Shown here one piece after another: positions 27,283 to 36,544 of a DNA stretch of 64,000 bases (its first letter is position 1; every line of letters begins with the position of its first letter). The DNA lies in the NCBI RefSeq assembly GCF_009857445.1, contig NZ_WWCN01000009.1, positions 124,001-188,000 on the forward strand. Direction: 5' to 3'. The notes beneath the pieces are model-generated. The model saw only the letters and a list, made by a program, of their open reading frames with translations. It did no database searches and had not been told where the DNA came from. The stretch comes from Duganella flavida. Its GTDB lineage: Bacteria; Pseudomonadota; Gammaproteobacteria; Burkholderiales; Burkholderiaceae_D. A program made the position numbers and the translations under genes.

Positions 27283-29367
27283 ATGACTGACAAAAATCCC
27301 CTGCTCGACTTCAGCGGCCTGCCGCGTTTTGACGCCATCAAACCGGAGCACGTCACGCCGGCCATCGACGAACTGCTGGTCAAGAACCGCGCCTTGGTGG
27401 AACAGCTGCAAGCACCATCCGACGCCGTGAGCTGGGACAGCTTCGTCACGCCGCTGGAAAACGCCACCGAGCTGCTGGGCCGCGCATGGGGCATCGTCAG
27501 TCATTTGAACAACGTGGTGGACACGCCGGAACTGCGCGCCGTCTACAACGAGAACCAACCGAAAGTGACCGAGTTCTGGACCGAACTGGGCCAGAACGAG
27601 GCGCTGTTCGCTAAATATAAAGCCCTGCGCGCCTCAGCCGAATTCGACACACTGGCACCGGCCCGCAAGCGCATCATTGAAAACGCCATCCGCGATTTCC
27701 GCATGGGTGGCGCCGAACTGCCGGAAGCGCAAAAGTCTCGCTTCGCCGATATCCAGGAAGAACACGCGATGACCTCCACGCGCTTCTCGGAAAACGTGCT
27801 GGACGCCACCAACGACTACAAGCTGCTGGTGACTGATGAAGCCGACCTCGCTGGCCTGCCCGACGATGTGAAAGCCGCCGCCCGCGCCGCCGCTGAAAAA
27901 TCCGAAAAACAAGGCTGGGAATTCTCGCTGCACTTCCCGTCCTACTACCCGATCCTGCAATTTGCCGACAAGCGCGAACTGCGCGAAACCATTTACCACG
28001 CCAACGCCACCAAGGCTTCCGAGCAAGGCGAAGTCTTCAGCAAGAAGGAAGACTGGGACAACACCCAGAACATCGTCACCCTGCTGAAACTGCGCGATGA
28101 AGAAGCCAAGCTGCTCGGCTATCAAAACTTCGCCGAAGTGTCGCTGGTGCCGAAGATGGCCAAGTCGCCGGAAGAAGTCATCGCCTTCCTTGAAGACCTC
28201 GCCAAACGCGCGCGTCCGTTCGCGGAAAAAGACCTGGCCGAGCTGCGCAGCTTCGCCAAGGACGAACTGGGCATCGACGATCTGAAAGCGTGGGACATTC
28301 CTTACGCATCGGAGAAACTGCAAGAGCGCCGCTACGCCTTCTCGGCACAGGAAGTGAAGCAGTACTTCCCTGAACACAAAGTGGTCGACGGCCTGTTCCG
28401 CCTGATCCAGAACCTGTTCAACGTCGAGATCAAAACCGACGACGCACCGGTATGGCACAAGGACGTGCGCTTCTTCCGTATCGAGCGCAACGGCAAACTG
28501 ATCGGCCAGTTCTACCTCGACCTGTACGCCCGCGCCGGCAAGAGCGGCGGCGCCTGGATGGACGATGCACGCGGCCGCCGCGCCGATGCCAAGGGGGGGG
28601 CAACTGAGGTGCAAACGCCAGTCGCCTACCTGACCTGCAACTTCACCGAGCCAGCAGTAGTGGACGGCGTCGCCAAGCCAGCGCTGTTCACCCACGATGA
28701 AGTGACCACGCTGTTCCACGAATTCGGCCACGGCCTGCACCACATGCTGACGCAGGTGGACGAGCTGGGCGTCTCCGGCATCTCCGGCGTGGAATGGGAT
28801 GCGGTGGAACTGCCATCGCAATTCATGGAAAACTTCTGCTGGGAATGGGAAGTACTGGAACACATGACCGCGCACGCCGTCACCGGCGAGCCGCTGCCAC
28901 GCGCGCTGTACGACAAGATGCTGGCCGCAAAGAACTACCAGTCCGGCCTGCAGACCCTGCGTCAGGTCGAGTTCTCGCTGCTCGACATGCACCTGCACTA
29001 CGACTACGACGCCAACAGCGGCAAGAGCGTGCAGCAATTGATCGATGAAGTACGCGCCAAATTCTCGCTGGTGATTCCGCCTGCGTTCAACCGCTTCCAG
29101 AACTCGTTCGGCCACATCTTCGCCGGCGGTTACGCGGCTGGCTACTACAGCTACAAGTGGGCTGAAGTATTGTCGGCCGACGCTTACGCCGCCTTCGAAG
29201 AAGCGCAGAAGCTGGGCCCGGCCGCCGTGTCGGAAACCGGCAAGCGCTACCTGGCGGAAATTCTGTCGGTTGGCGGTTCGCGTCCGGCGCTGGAATCGTT
29301 CACCGCCTTCCGCGGCCGCGAGCCCAGCATCGATGCACTGCTGCGTCACAGCGGCATGGCCGCGTAA
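27283..29367 (+). CDS. prlC: Oligopeptidase A (M3 family)
   Basis: 694 aa, the size of OpdA/PrlC. The zinc site HEFGHGLHHML and the preceding CNFTEPAVVDGVAKPALFTHDEVTTLF are clear, and GISGVEWDAVELPSQFMENFCWE carries the third ligand. It degrades peptides, including signal-peptide fragments, in the cytosol. The start with AAGATG at 27283 follows folD closely. An uninterrupted run of eight G at 28593-28600 lies within the coding frame (Lys-Gly-Gly-Ala), a local slippage-prone spot and slightly longer than the usual loop here. Confidence 0.95.
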   Translation: MTDKNPLLDFSGLPRFDAIKPEHVTPAIDELLVKNRALVEQLQAPSDAVSWDSFVTPLENATELLGRAWGIVSHLNNVVDTPELRAVYNENQPKVTEFWTELGQNEALFAKYKALRASAEFDTLAPARKRIIENAIRDFRMGGAELPEAQKSRFADIQEEHAMTSTRFSENVLDATNDYKLLVTDEADLAGLPDDVKAAARAAAEKSEKQGWEFSLHFPSYYPILQFADKRELRETIYHANATKASEQGEVFSKKEDWDNTQNIVTLLKLRDEEAKLLGYQNFAEVSLVPKMAKSPEEVIAFLEDLAKRARPFAEKDLAELRSFAKDELGIDDLKAWDIPYASEKLQERRYAFSAQEVKQYFPEHKVVDGLFRLIQNLFNVEIKTDDAPVWHKDVRFFRIERNGKLIGQFYLDLYARAGKSGGAWMDDARGRRADAKGGATEVQTPVAYLTCNFTEPAVVDGVAKPALFTHDEVTTLFHEFGHGLHHMLTQVDELGVSGISGVEWDAVELPSQFMENFCWEWEVLEHMTAHAVTGEPLPRALYDKMLAAKNYQSGLQTLRQVEFSLLDMHLHYDYDANSGKSVQQLIDEVRAKFSLVIPPAFNRFQNSFGHIFAGGYAAGYYSYKWAEVLSADAYAAFEEAQKLGPAAVSETGKRYLAEILSVGGSRPALESFTAFRGREPSIDALLRHSGMAA

Positions 29368-29456
29368 CAATTAACAATCTCTCCCCCAACCCAGGCCGCA
29401 CGGTAGCAAACTCGGTGCCAGCGGCCTGCGGCGTTTTCGCATACACTGGATTCACC

Positions 29457-29888
29457 ATGACACGCATCGACTTCCACACCAATGTACCGGATAAAGTAGC
29501 CTACGCCTGCCGCCTCGTGCGCAAGGCCTGGGCTGCCAACAACCGCGTGGTGCTGTTGACGGAAGATAGCGCGCAACTGGCAGAACTTAACGCAGCAATG
29601 TGGGACTTTTCCGCTACCGATTACCTGCCGCACGTGCTCGTCACGGATGAACTGGCGGCACAGACGCCGATCCTGTTGACGGACTCGGATGAGGCGGAAT
29701 TACCACACACGCACAAAGAATTATTGGTCAATTTGTCGCAACGCGCGCCACGCAATGTGACGCAATTTGCGCGCATGATCGAAGTAATTTCCTCGCAAGA
29801 GGATGATGCGGCTGCTGGCCGCAAGCGTTATGTCGCATACAAGCAGCAAGACTATCCACTTACCCACTTTGTCGCAGGAAAATCATGA
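29457..29888 (+). CDS. holC: DNA polymerase III chi subunit
   Basis: 143 aa. The HolC pattern is present: RIDFHTNVPDKVAYACRLVRKAWAANNRVVLLTED and WDFSATDYLPHVLV, ending in the LTHFV tail. Chi links the clamp loader to single-strand binding protein. The start at 29457 aligns with family N-termini. The stop overlaps the next gene by 4 bases (ATGA), indicating translational coupling. Confidence 0.92.
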   Translation: MTRIDFHTNVPDKVAYACRLVRKAWAANNRVVLLTEDSAQLAELNAAMWDFSATDYLPHVLVTDELAAQTPILLTDSDEAELPHTHKELLVNLSQRAPRNVTQFARMIEVISSQEDDAAAGRKRYVAYKQQDYPLTHFVAGKS

Positions 29889-30265
29889 GCCAAGCATCGT
29901 TTGACGCAAGTATCCCTGTACTGACGGAAGTATTGAAAGCGGAACCGCTGAGCGACGAGGCGGCCACGACCCCGCCACCGGCCTCAGCTGCCGCGCAACT
30001 GGAAGCCGCCGCCATCGACGGCTGGACTGAAGCGGAATGGGCGGTGATGGAGCATCGCCTGTCAGCCCGCATCATGCACCAGTTGCAGTCGCGTGTAGAT
30101 TTCGTGCTGGAGCAGCGCATCAAGGACAGCATGGCGGAAGTACTGAGCCATGCCCTGCATGACCTGACCAACGAAATCCGCATCGGCCTGCACGACACCA
30201 TCGAGAAGATCGTCTCGCGCGCCGTCGCACAGGAATTGACCCATCTGCAAGCGCAGAAAAAGTAA
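29885..30265 (+). CDS. DUF2486-like protein coupled to holC
   Basis: 126 aa. It opens with the IPVLTEVL motif seen in the betaproteobacterial DUF2486 group, then an Ala/Pro-rich linker and two amphipathic helices (MEHRLSARIMHQLQSRVDFVLEQRIKDSM; EIRIGLHDTIEKIVSRAVAQEL). No enzyme motif. The constant pairing with holC suggests a replication-associated or scaffolding role, but that is inference. Confidence 0.75.
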   Translation: MSQASFDASIPVLTEVLKAEPLSDEAATTPPPASAAAQLEAAAIDGWTEAEWAVMEHRLSARIMHQLQSRVDFVLEQRIKDSMAEVLSHALHDLTNEIRIGLHDTIEKIVSRAVAQELTHLQAQKK

Positions 30266-30439
30266 GCCTCCTTGCGTCCGCGTACCCATCATGGTGCGCG
30301 GACCGCACCTCCTTAAAGCATCCTTGCCTCAAATCAGGGAAACGCTCCAAAAAAGACCAAAACCTCCAGTTTGTCGCTTTGCGCCGTCAACAATTTGTTG
30401 TACCTTGGTGGCCTTGCATACAACTTTGGAGATTGTCAC

Positions 30440-31573
30440 ATGCAGTTCAAATTCATTCCTCTCGCCATCGCCCTGGCCTTTGCTGGCAGCGCTGGTGCGC
30501 AAGAAGTGATCAAGATCGGCCACGTCGGCCCTGTCTCCGGTCCGTCAGCACACCTCGGCAAGGACAATGAAAACGGCGCCAAAATGGCAGTCGAGGAATT
30601 GAATGCAAAAGGCTTCAAGATCGACGGCAAGCCAGTCAAATTCGTGCTGCAACTGGAAGACGACGGCAGCGATCCGAAGCAAGGCACGGCAGTCGCGCAG
30701 AAGCTGGTCGACGCCAAAGTCAACGGCGTGATCGGCCACCTGAACTCCGGCACCTCCATCCCCGCCTCCAAGATTTATCACGACGCCGGCATCCCGCAAA
30801 TCTCGCCGGCCACCACCCAGACCAAATACACCCAGCAAGGCTTTAAATCGGCGTTCCGCGTGGTCGCCAACGACGCCAAGCTGGGCGGCTCGCTGGGCAA
30901 CTACGCCATCACTAAGCTGGGCGCGAAGAAGATCGCCGTGATCGACGACCGCACCGCTTATGGCCAGGGCGTGGCTGATGAATTCATCAAAGCCGCCAAG
31001 AAGGCCGCACCGAACGCTGAGTTCACCAAAGAATTCACCAACGATAAAGCGACCGACTTCAACGCCATCCTGACCAAGATTAAAGCCAAGAATCCGGACC
31101 TGGTGTTCTTCGGCGGCATGGACTCGGTCGGCGGCCCGCTGCTGCGCCAGATGAAGGCACTGGGCATCAACGCCAAGTACATGGGCGGCGACGGCATCTG
31201 CACCGAATCGCTGCCTAAGCTGGCCGGCACTGCGGCTGCGAATGGCGTGGTCACCTGCGCGGAAGCGGGCGGCGTCAGCGCCGAGCAGCAAAAGGGGATG
31301 GATGATTTTGTCGCGCGCTACAAGAAGAAGTACAACGCCGACGTGCAGATCTACTCGCCGTATGTGTACGACGCTGTGATGACGATGGCCACTGCAATGC
31401 AGGAAGCCAAATCGGCGGAACCGGCCAAGTACCTGCCGTTCCTGCAGAAGATCAAGTACCAGGGCGTAACCGGCCTGATTGCGTTTGACGACAAGGGCGA
31501 CATCAAGGATGGCGCACTGACCTTGTTCACTTACACCGACGGCAAGAAAACGAAAATAGAAGTGATCAAATGA
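30440..31573 (+). CDS. livK: Branched-chain amino acid ABC transporter binding protein
   Basis: 377 aa with a signal peptide (GSAGAQ) and the Leu/Ile/Val-binding protein fold (IKIGHVGPVSGPSAHLGKDNENGAKMAVEELNAKG; GVIGHLNSGTSIPASKIY). It captures branched-chain or related amino acids in the periplasm. The start at 30440 has GGAGA upstream; the longer frame from 30371 lacks one. No Liv permease or ATPase genes are adjacent, so it works with components encoded elsewhere. Confidence 0.9.
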   Translation: MQFKFIPLAIALAFAGSAGAQEVIKIGHVGPVSGPSAHLGKDNENGAKMAVEELNAKGFKIDGKPVKFVLQLEDDGSDPKQGTAVAQKLVDAKVNGVIGHLNSGTSIPASKIYHDAGIPQISPATTQTKYTQQGFKSAFRVVANDAKLGGSLGNYAITKLGAKKIAVIDDRTAYGQGVADEFIKAAKKAAPNAEFTKEFTNDKATDFNAILTKIKAKNPDLVFFGGMDSVGGPLLRQMKALGINAKYMGGDGICTESLPKLAGTAAANGVVTCAEAGGVSAEQQKGMDDFVARYKKKYNADVQIYSPYVYDAVMTMATAMQEAKSAEPAKYLPFLQKIKYQGVTGLIAFDDKGDIKDGALTLFTYTDGKKTKIEVIK

Positions 31574-31600
31574 AAAAAGCGCCCTAGGGCGCTTTTTTTT
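31573..31600. terminator. Bidirectional terminator between livK-like and cytochrome c genes
   Basis: A near-perfect palindrome AAAAAAGCGCCC/TAGGGCGCTTTTTT starts at the livK stop codon and gives T-runs on both strands, so it can serve both convergent genes. Confidence 0.92.
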
Positions 31601-31607
31601 CGTCAGA

Positions 31608-31928
31608 TCATTTCTGCGACAGGACCCATTTCACCAGGGTCTTGGCTTCCGCCTCGCTCACTTGGTTATTGGCTGGCATTGGGATCGCGCCCCAAACGCC
31701 GCTGCCGCCCTTCATCACCTTGGTAACCAGTTTGGCTTCAGCGTCTTTCTGGCCGGCGTATTTCGCGGCGACGTCCTTGTAAGCCGGGCCAACCACTTTG
31801 GTGGCGACCGTGTGGCAGGTCATGCAGTTCTTGGCCTTGGCCAGGTCCAGGCCCGCATCCGCCATCGCTGCTTGCGAAGCGAAGGCCGATGCCAGTGCTA
31901 CCCCAACCATCATCACATATCGTTTCAT
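31608..31928 (-). CDS. Class I cytochrome c (c551/c552 type)
   Basis: 106 aa. The signal peptide ends near MADA; the heme motif is C35-M-T-C38-H39 and the axial Met is in GAIPMPAN (Met 84). The NQVSEAEAKTLVKWVLSQ helix is typical. It carries electrons in the periplasm, with terminal oxidases or c-type partners as likely acceptors. The ATG at 31928 has GGAGA upstream; an upstream in-frame ATG is not needed. Single gene. Confidence 0.92.
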   Translation of the reverse strand: MKRYVMMVGVALASAFASQAAMADAGLDLAKAKNCMTCHTVATKVVGPAYKDVAAKYAGQKDAEAKLVTKVMKGGSGVWGAIPMPANNQVSEAEAKTLVKWVLSQK

Positions 31929-32019
31929 TGTATTCTCCAAGTGAGTGCAACTAAAATTCACCGGTCATTCTACCGCTTTTTTCCATATTACTTGTAAGAT
32001 GGAGGCAAAGGAGGAAATC

Positions 32020-32241
32020 ATGCCACTGATCCTGTTGATCGTCGCTCTGGTTGCGTTGCGCTACTTTGAAGTGTGGAAGTTTGCTGAATTATCCTGGTGG
32101 GCCATCGGCGCCCTGATGGTGGTCGCATTCCTGTGGTTTGAATTCCTGGAACCGATGTTGGGCTTCGACAAGCGCAAAGCCCACAACGAAGACGAAAAGC
32201 GCCGCAAAGCCCGCGTCAGCAAAACCTTCGACAAAAAGTAG
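32020..32241 (+). CDS. Small Trp-rich membrane protein
   Basis: 73 aa preceded by a strong GGAGGA site. Two short hydrophobic helices carry tryptophans (EVWKFAELSWWAIGALMVVAFLWFEF), followed by a charged KRKAHNEDEKRRKARV tail. It matches the small Trp-rich protein family found in betaproteobacteria. Function unknown; inner membrane expected. Confidence 0.8.
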   Translation: MPLILLIVALVALRYFEVWKFAELSWWAIGALMVVAFLWFEFLEPMLGFDKRKAHNEDEKRRKARVSKTFDKK

Positions 32242-32304
32242 CGTCACTCCCGCGAAAGCGGGAGCCCATGCTGAGTATGGATCCCCGCGTACGCGGGGAC
32301 GACG
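32242..32304. repeat. REP-like intergenic element with two hairpins
   Basis: The 63-bp spacer between two convergent genes is almost entirely made of two GC palindromes: CTCCCGC-GAAA-GCGGGAG type (32247-32264) and the perfect CCCCGCGTACGCGGGG (32283-32298), flanked by CGTC and GACG. This is the form of dispersed bacterial REP-type elements and could also terminate both genes. It occurs once in this window. Confidence 0.6.
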
Positions 32305-32307
32305 AGG

Positions 32308-34170
32308 TTACTTCCGCAGCTGCGACAGGTCGCGCACCGCGCCGCGGTCGGCAGAGGTGGTCAGCGCGGCGTAGGCTTGCAGCGCTTGCGAGACGTAGCG
32401 CTCGCGGTTCACCGGCTGCCATGCATCGGCGCCCTTGGCTTCCATCGCTGCACGGCGTGCCGCCAGCGTCTCATCGCTGATGCGCAGGTTGATGGTGCGG
32501 TTCGGGATATCGATATCAATCATATCGCCCTCTTCCACCAGGCCAATCGCGCCGCCTTCCGCCGCTTCCGGCGAAGCGTGGCCAATCACCAGACCCGACG
32601 AACCGCCCGAGAAGCGGCCATCCGTGAACAGCGCGCAGGCTTTGCCCAGGCCTTTCGATTTGATGTACGAAGTCGGGTACAGCATCTCCTGCATGCCAGG
32701 ACCGCCCTTCGGGCCTTCGTAGCGAATGATGACCACATCACCTTCATGCACGGTGTCGCCGAGGATCGCTTCAACCGCAGCATCCTGCGATTCAAACACG
32801 CGCGCCTTGCCGCTGAACTTCAGGATGCTTTCATCTACGCCGGCCGTCTTGACGATGCAGCCCTTCTCCGCCAGATTGCCGTACAAGACAGCCAAGCCAC
32901 CATCCTGCGAATACGCATGTTCCTTGTCGCGAATGCAGCCATTGGCACGGTCCAGATCCAGCGATGCGAAGCGCTCCGATTGCGAGAACGCCACCTGCGT
33001 CGGCACGCCGCCCGGCGCTGCGCGGAACAGCTGGTGCACGGCAGGATCGTCGCTGCGCTTGATGTCGTTGCGCTCAATCGCCTCGCCCATCGTTGGCGCG
33101 TGGATGGTAGGACGTGAGGTATCCAGCAAACCGGCGCGCGCCAGTTCACCCAGGATCGAGATGATGCCGCCGGCGCGGTGCACGTCTTCAATGTGGTACT
33201 TGTCCGTCATCGGCGCCACCTTGCACAGGCATGGAACCTTGCGCGAGATACGATCGATATCGGCCATGGTGAAGTCCACGCCCGCTTCGTGCGCTGCGGC
33301 CAGCAAGTGCAGCACGGTGTTGGTCGAGCCGCCCATCGACACGTCCAGCGCCATCGCGTTCTCCCAGGTTGCCTTGGTGGCAATGGAGCGCGGCAGGATG
33401 GTGTAGTCGTCTTGCTCGTAGTGGCGCTTGGCCAGTTCCACGATCAGGCGGCCGGCGCGCAGGAACAGCTGTTCGCGGTCGGAGTGAGTCGCCAGCACGG
33501 TGCCGTTACCCGGCAGCGACAGGCCCAGAGCTTCGGTCAGGCAGTTCATCGAATTGGCGGTGAACATGCCGGAGCACGAACCGCAGGTCGGGCATGCGGA
33601 GCGCTCGATCTCGGCCACGTCGGCATCGCTGACAGTAGCGTCGCCGGCCTTGATCATGGCATCGACCAGATCCAGCTTGATAATCTTCTGGCCGCCGTTG
33701 ACGACCTTGACCACTTTACCCGCTTCCATCGGACCACCGGACACGAACACCACCGGGATGTTCAGGCGCATGGCAGCCATCAGCATGCCAGGCGTGATCT
33801 TGTCGCAGTTGGAGATGCAGACCATCGCATCGGCGCAGTGGGCGTTGACCATGTACTCCACCGAGTCGGCAATCAGGTCGCGCGACGGCAGCGAGTACAG
33901 CATGCCACCGTGGCCCATGGCGATACCGTCATCGACGGCGATGGTGTTGAATTCTTTCGCCACGCCGCCCGCTTTTTCAATCTCGCGCGCGACCAGCTGG
34001 CCCAGGTCCTTCAGGTGCACGTGACCCGGCACGAACTGCGTGAAGGAGTTGACCACGGCGACGATCGGTTTATCGAAGTCGCCATCTTTCATGCCGGTGG
34101 CGCGCCACAGGGCACGTGCGCCGGCCATGTTGCGGCCATGGGTGGTGGTACGGGAACGGTATTGCGGCAT
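32308..34170 (-). CDS. ilvD: Dihydroxy-acid dehydratase
   Basis: 620 aa, full length. Iron-sulfur cysteines are recognisable in [12 protein letters not shown] (Cys 122) and [12 protein letters not shown] (Cys 195 region), with [21 protein letters not shown] following. The C-terminal [23 protein letters not shown] is typical. It makes the 2-oxo acids of valine and isoleucine synthesis. Its length and motifs fit biosynthetic IlvD rather than sugar-acid dehydratases. Divergent from a LysR gene with a shared spacer. Confidence 0.96.
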   Translation of the reverse strand: MPQYRSRTTTHGRNMAGARALWRATGMKDGDFDKPIVAVVNSFTQFVPGHVHLKDLGQLVAREIEKAGGVAKEFNTIAVDDGIAMGHGGMLYSLPSRDLIADSVEYMVNAHCADAMVCISNCDKITPGMLMAAMRLNIPVVFVSGGPMEAGKVVKVVNGGQKIIKLDLVDAMIKAGDATVSDADVAEIERSACPTCGSCSGMFTANSMNCLTEALGLSLPGNGTVLATHSDREQLFLRAGRLIVELAKRHYEQDDYTILPRSIATKATWENAMALDVSMGGSTNTVLHLLAAAHEAGVDFTMADIDRISRKVPCLCKVAPMTDKYHIEDVHRAGGIISILGELARAGLLDTSRPTIHAPTMGEAIERNDIKRSDDPAVHQLFRAAPGGVPTQVAFSQSERFASLDLDRANGCIRDKEHAYSQDGGLAVLYGNLAEKGCIVKTAGVDESILKFSGKARVFESQDAAVEAILGDTVHEGDVVIIRYEGPKGGPGMQEMLYPTSYIKSKGLGKACALFTDGRFSGGSSGLVIGHASPEAAEGGAIGLVEEGDMIDIDIPNRTINLRISDETLAARRAAMEAKGADAWQPVNRERYVSQALQAYAALTTSADRGAVRDLSQLRK

Positions 34171-34247
34171 GATGATTCTCCAATGGTAAGGCTAGCCTAA
34201 GAGTGTGCGACTACCCTGCCACCCTGTCAAATATATGATTCCCGATA

Positions 34248-34272
34248 CTGTGAGTCGTATAAAATATCACAG
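34248..34272. promoter_or_regulatory. Candidate operator between ilvD and LysR
   Basis: Inverted repeat CTGTGA-N13-TCACAG in the 126-bp spacer of the divergent pair, 25 bases before the LysR start. The half sites resemble CRP half sites but the spacing is far too long for CRP, so a LysR-type site is more likely. Confidence 0.45.
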
Positions 34273-34296
34273 CGAATAAATTACATAGTTAACCAT

Positions 34297-35193
34297 ATGG
34301 AACTACGCCAGCTCCGCTACTTCGTCACCGTGGCCGAAGAACTCCACTTCGGCAAGGCCGCACTGCGCCTGCACATGACGCAACCGCCGCTGTCGCAGAC
34401 CATCCAGGCACTGGAAGATGAACTGGGCGCCGCCCTATTCGAGCGTAACCGGCGCGGCGTGGCGCTGACGCCGGCCGGCAGCGCCCTGCTACCGGAAGCG
34501 CGCCGCATGCTGGCGCAGGCGCAGGAACTGCCGCAGCTGGTGCAGCGCGCCGCTGCCGGTGAAGTCGGCCGCCTGACCTTGGCCTTCGTCTCCTCGGCCG
34601 ATTACAGCGTGCTGCCGCCCTTCCTGCGTGCCTACCGCACCGCTTTCCCGCAGGTGCAGATCACGCTGCAGGAAGCCACCTCCGATCTGCAGCTGGACGA
34701 CCTGCTGCACAACCGCATCGACGCCGGCCTGCTGATCCCACCGCTGCCCGACAAGGCCAAGCAGGAGTTGGACTACCTGCCGGTACTGAACGAACCGTTG
34801 GTGCTGGCGCTGCCCTCCGGCCTGCCCGCACTGAAGAAAAAGGGCAAACTAAAACTGAACGCACTACCGCAGCTCCCGCTCATCATCTTCCCGCGCGCGA
34901 TTGCGCCGGCGCTGCACGACGCCATCCTGTCCGTGTTCCGCGAAGCCGGCATCACGCCGCAGATCGGGCAGGAAGCGATCCAGATGCAAACCATCGTCAG
35001 CCTGGTCTCGGCGGGCATCGGCATGGCGCTGGTGCCGCAGTCCGTCTCCAACCTGATGCGGACCGGGGTAGAATACCGGGCGCTGGCCGACGCCACGCCG
35101 CTGGTCGAAACCGGCCTGGCATGGCGGCGCGATAATGCATCGCCGGTCCTGCACGGATTTTTGGAATTACTAAGAAAGAGCACTCTATGCTGA
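34297..35193 (+). CDS. LysR family regulator adjacent to ilvD and lgt
   Basis: 298 aa. The N-terminal helix-turn-helix reads LRYFVTVAEELHFGKAALRLHMTQPPLSQTIQALEDELGAALFER, followed by a type-2 periplasmic-binding-like effector domain. The DNA-binding part is similar to aromatic-degradation regulators (BenM/CatR style), but no such pathway is adjacent. Its last 7 bases overlap the start of lgt in another frame. Divergent from ilvD, which it might regulate. Confidence 0.92.
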   Translation: MELRQLRYFVTVAEELHFGKAALRLHMTQPPLSQTIQALEDELGAALFERNRRGVALTPAGSALLPEARRMLAQAQELPQLVQRAAAGEVGRLTLAFVSSADYSVLPPFLRAYRTAFPQVQITLQEATSDLQLDDLLHNRIDAGLLIPPLPDKAKQELDYLPVLNEPLVLALPSGLPALKKKGKLKLNALPQLPLIIFPRAIAPALHDAILSVFREAGITPQIGQEAIQMQTIVSLVSAGIGMALVPQSVSNLMRTGVEYRALADATPLVETGLAWRRDNASPVLHGFLELLRKSTLC

Positions 35194-36044
35194 TACACCC
35201 GATGCCCGATCCCATCGCCCTGCAACTGGGCCCAGTCGCCATCCACTGGTATGGCCTGATGTATGTACTGGCCTTTGCGCTGTTCATCGCGCTGGGCCGC
35301 GTGCGCATCAAGCAGCCGCACATCGCCGCGCAGCAGTGGAAGAAGGAAGACCTGGACGACATGCTTTTCTACGGCATGATGGGCGTGATCATCGGCGGCC
35401 GCCTGGGCGAGGTGCTGTTCTACGAACCGCTCAAATACTTCTCCGATCCGATTGAAATCTTCAAGGTCTGGCACGGCGGCATGTCCTTCCACGGCGGCTT
35501 CCTCGGCGTGCTGATTGCCATGTCCGTGTGGGCGCGCAAGGCAGGCCGCAACCTGCTGGACGTGTATGACTTCATCGCGCCGCTGGTGCCGCTGGGCTAT
35601 GCAGCGGGCCGCCTCGGTAACTTCATCAACGCCGAACTGCCGGGCCGCGTGGTGAGCGATCAATCGCTGCCATGGGCCATGCTGTGGCCAGACACCCGCT
35701 ACCCGCTGCACCCGGACCCGGTGTTCCTGCAAGGCCTGCGCCATCCATCGCCGCTGTACCAGCTGCTGATTGATGGCCTGATCGTGTTTGTGATTTTGTG
35801 GCTGTACTCGCGCAAGGAGCGTCCACGCTTGGCGGTCGGTGCGTTCTACACCCTGCTGTATGGCTGCGCGCGATTCTTCACCGAGTACTTCCGCACGCCG
35901 GACTGGGAGCGCGTGATTGCCGGCGTGCCGATCACCTCCGGGCAGGCGCTGTCGCTGCCGATGATTATCGGCGCGATCATCATGCTGGTGTGGGCCTACA
36001 AAGTACGCCAGCGCGGCACAGCACCAATCATTTCAAAAGCTTGA
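35187..36044 (+). CDS. lgt: Prolipoprotein diacylglyceryl transferase
   Basis: 285 aa with seven membrane segments. Lgt hallmarks are IHWYGLMYVLAF, GGRLGEVLFYEP, HGGMSFHGGFLG (catalytic His region) and the signature GRLGNFINAELPGR. It adds diacylglycerol to lipobox cysteines, the first step of lipoprotein maturation. Its start lies inside the end of the LysR gene, and its 3' end overlaps the convergent EVE gene by 17 bases. Confidence 0.96.
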   Translation: MLIHPMPDPIALQLGPVAIHWYGLMYVLAFALFIALGRVRIKQPHIAAQQWKKEDLDDMLFYGMMGVIIGGRLGEVLFYEPLKYFSDPIEIFKVWHGGMSFHGGFLGVLIAMSVWARKAGRNLLDVYDFIAPLVPLGYAAGRLGNFINAELPGRVVSDQSLPWAMLWPDTRYPLHPDPVFLQGLRHPSPLYQLLIDGLIVFVILWLYSRKERPRLAVGAFYTLLYGCARFFTEYFRTPDWERVIAGVPITSGQALSLPMIIGAIIMLVWAYKVRQRGTAPIISKA

Positions 36045-36486
36045 CGATGGCTTTCCATTGCGCCGGCGTGACCGGCGTGATGGACAGGCGGCTGCCCTTC
36101 TGCAGCACGATCATGTCTTCCAGCGCGGGGATGGTCCGCATCTCCGCCAGCGACAACAGGCGCGTTTTCTGCGTGCCTTGCACATCAATCGAAACCCAGC
36201 GCGGCTGCTCTTGCGTGGCCTTGGCGTCGTAGTATTTGCTTTTGCTGTCGAATTGCGAGGCGTCCGGGTACGGCCCGCCGACGATTTGCGCCAGACCGGC
36301 AATGCCAGGCTCCGGGCAGCTGGAGTGGTAGAACAATACGCCGTCACCATCCTGCATCTGGTCGCGCATGAAATTGCGAGCCTGGTAATTGCGCACTCCG
36401 AACCACGCGGTGGTTTCATTGGGCGATGCCATAACATCATCAATGCTTACTTCATCCGGCTCGGATTTCATTAACCAATATTGCAT
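36028..36486 (-). CDS. EVE domain protein
   Basis: 152 aa. The start at 36486 has GGAGA upstream. The EVE/PUA-like fold is marked by YWLMKSEPDEVSIDDV, WFGVRNYQARNFMR, GDGVLFYHSSC and a RLSITPVTPAQW tail. EVE domains bind modified bases in DNA or RNA; the target here is unknown. It follows the probable 6S RNA and zapA on the same strand. Confidence 0.9.
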   Translation of the reverse strand: MQYWLMKSEPDEVSIDDVMASPNETTAWFGVRNYQARNFMRDQMQDGDGVLFYHSSCPEPGIAGLAQIVGGPYPDASQFDSKSKYYDAKATQEQPRWVSIDVQGTQKTRLLSLAEMRTIPALEDMIVLQKGSRLSITPVTPAQWKAIVKLLK

Positions 36487-36501
36487 CGGATTCTCCAGAC
36501 G

Positions 36502-36540
36502 AAAAAAAGCGGCTGCGCATTCACATGCTAACAACCGCTT
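36502..36540 (-). terminator. Terminator downstream of the 6S RNA region
   Basis: On the minus strand AAGCGGTTG pairs with CAGCCGCTT (one G-U) around a 16-base loop and is followed by seven T in total. It sits between the probable ssrS end and the EVE start and would end the ssrS or zapA transcript. Confidence 0.75.
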
Positions 36541-36544
36541 CTTT

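Noticed and set aside
30276..30303. Hairpin GTCCGCG/CGCGGAC after the DUF2486-like gene
   Set aside because: Seven-base stem with a 14-base loop and no T-run; not a convincing terminator.
32308..34170. Sugar-acid dehydratase belonging to the galactan pathway
   Set aside because: Length and cysteine pattern match biosynthetic IlvD, and DgoD already covers the dehydration step.
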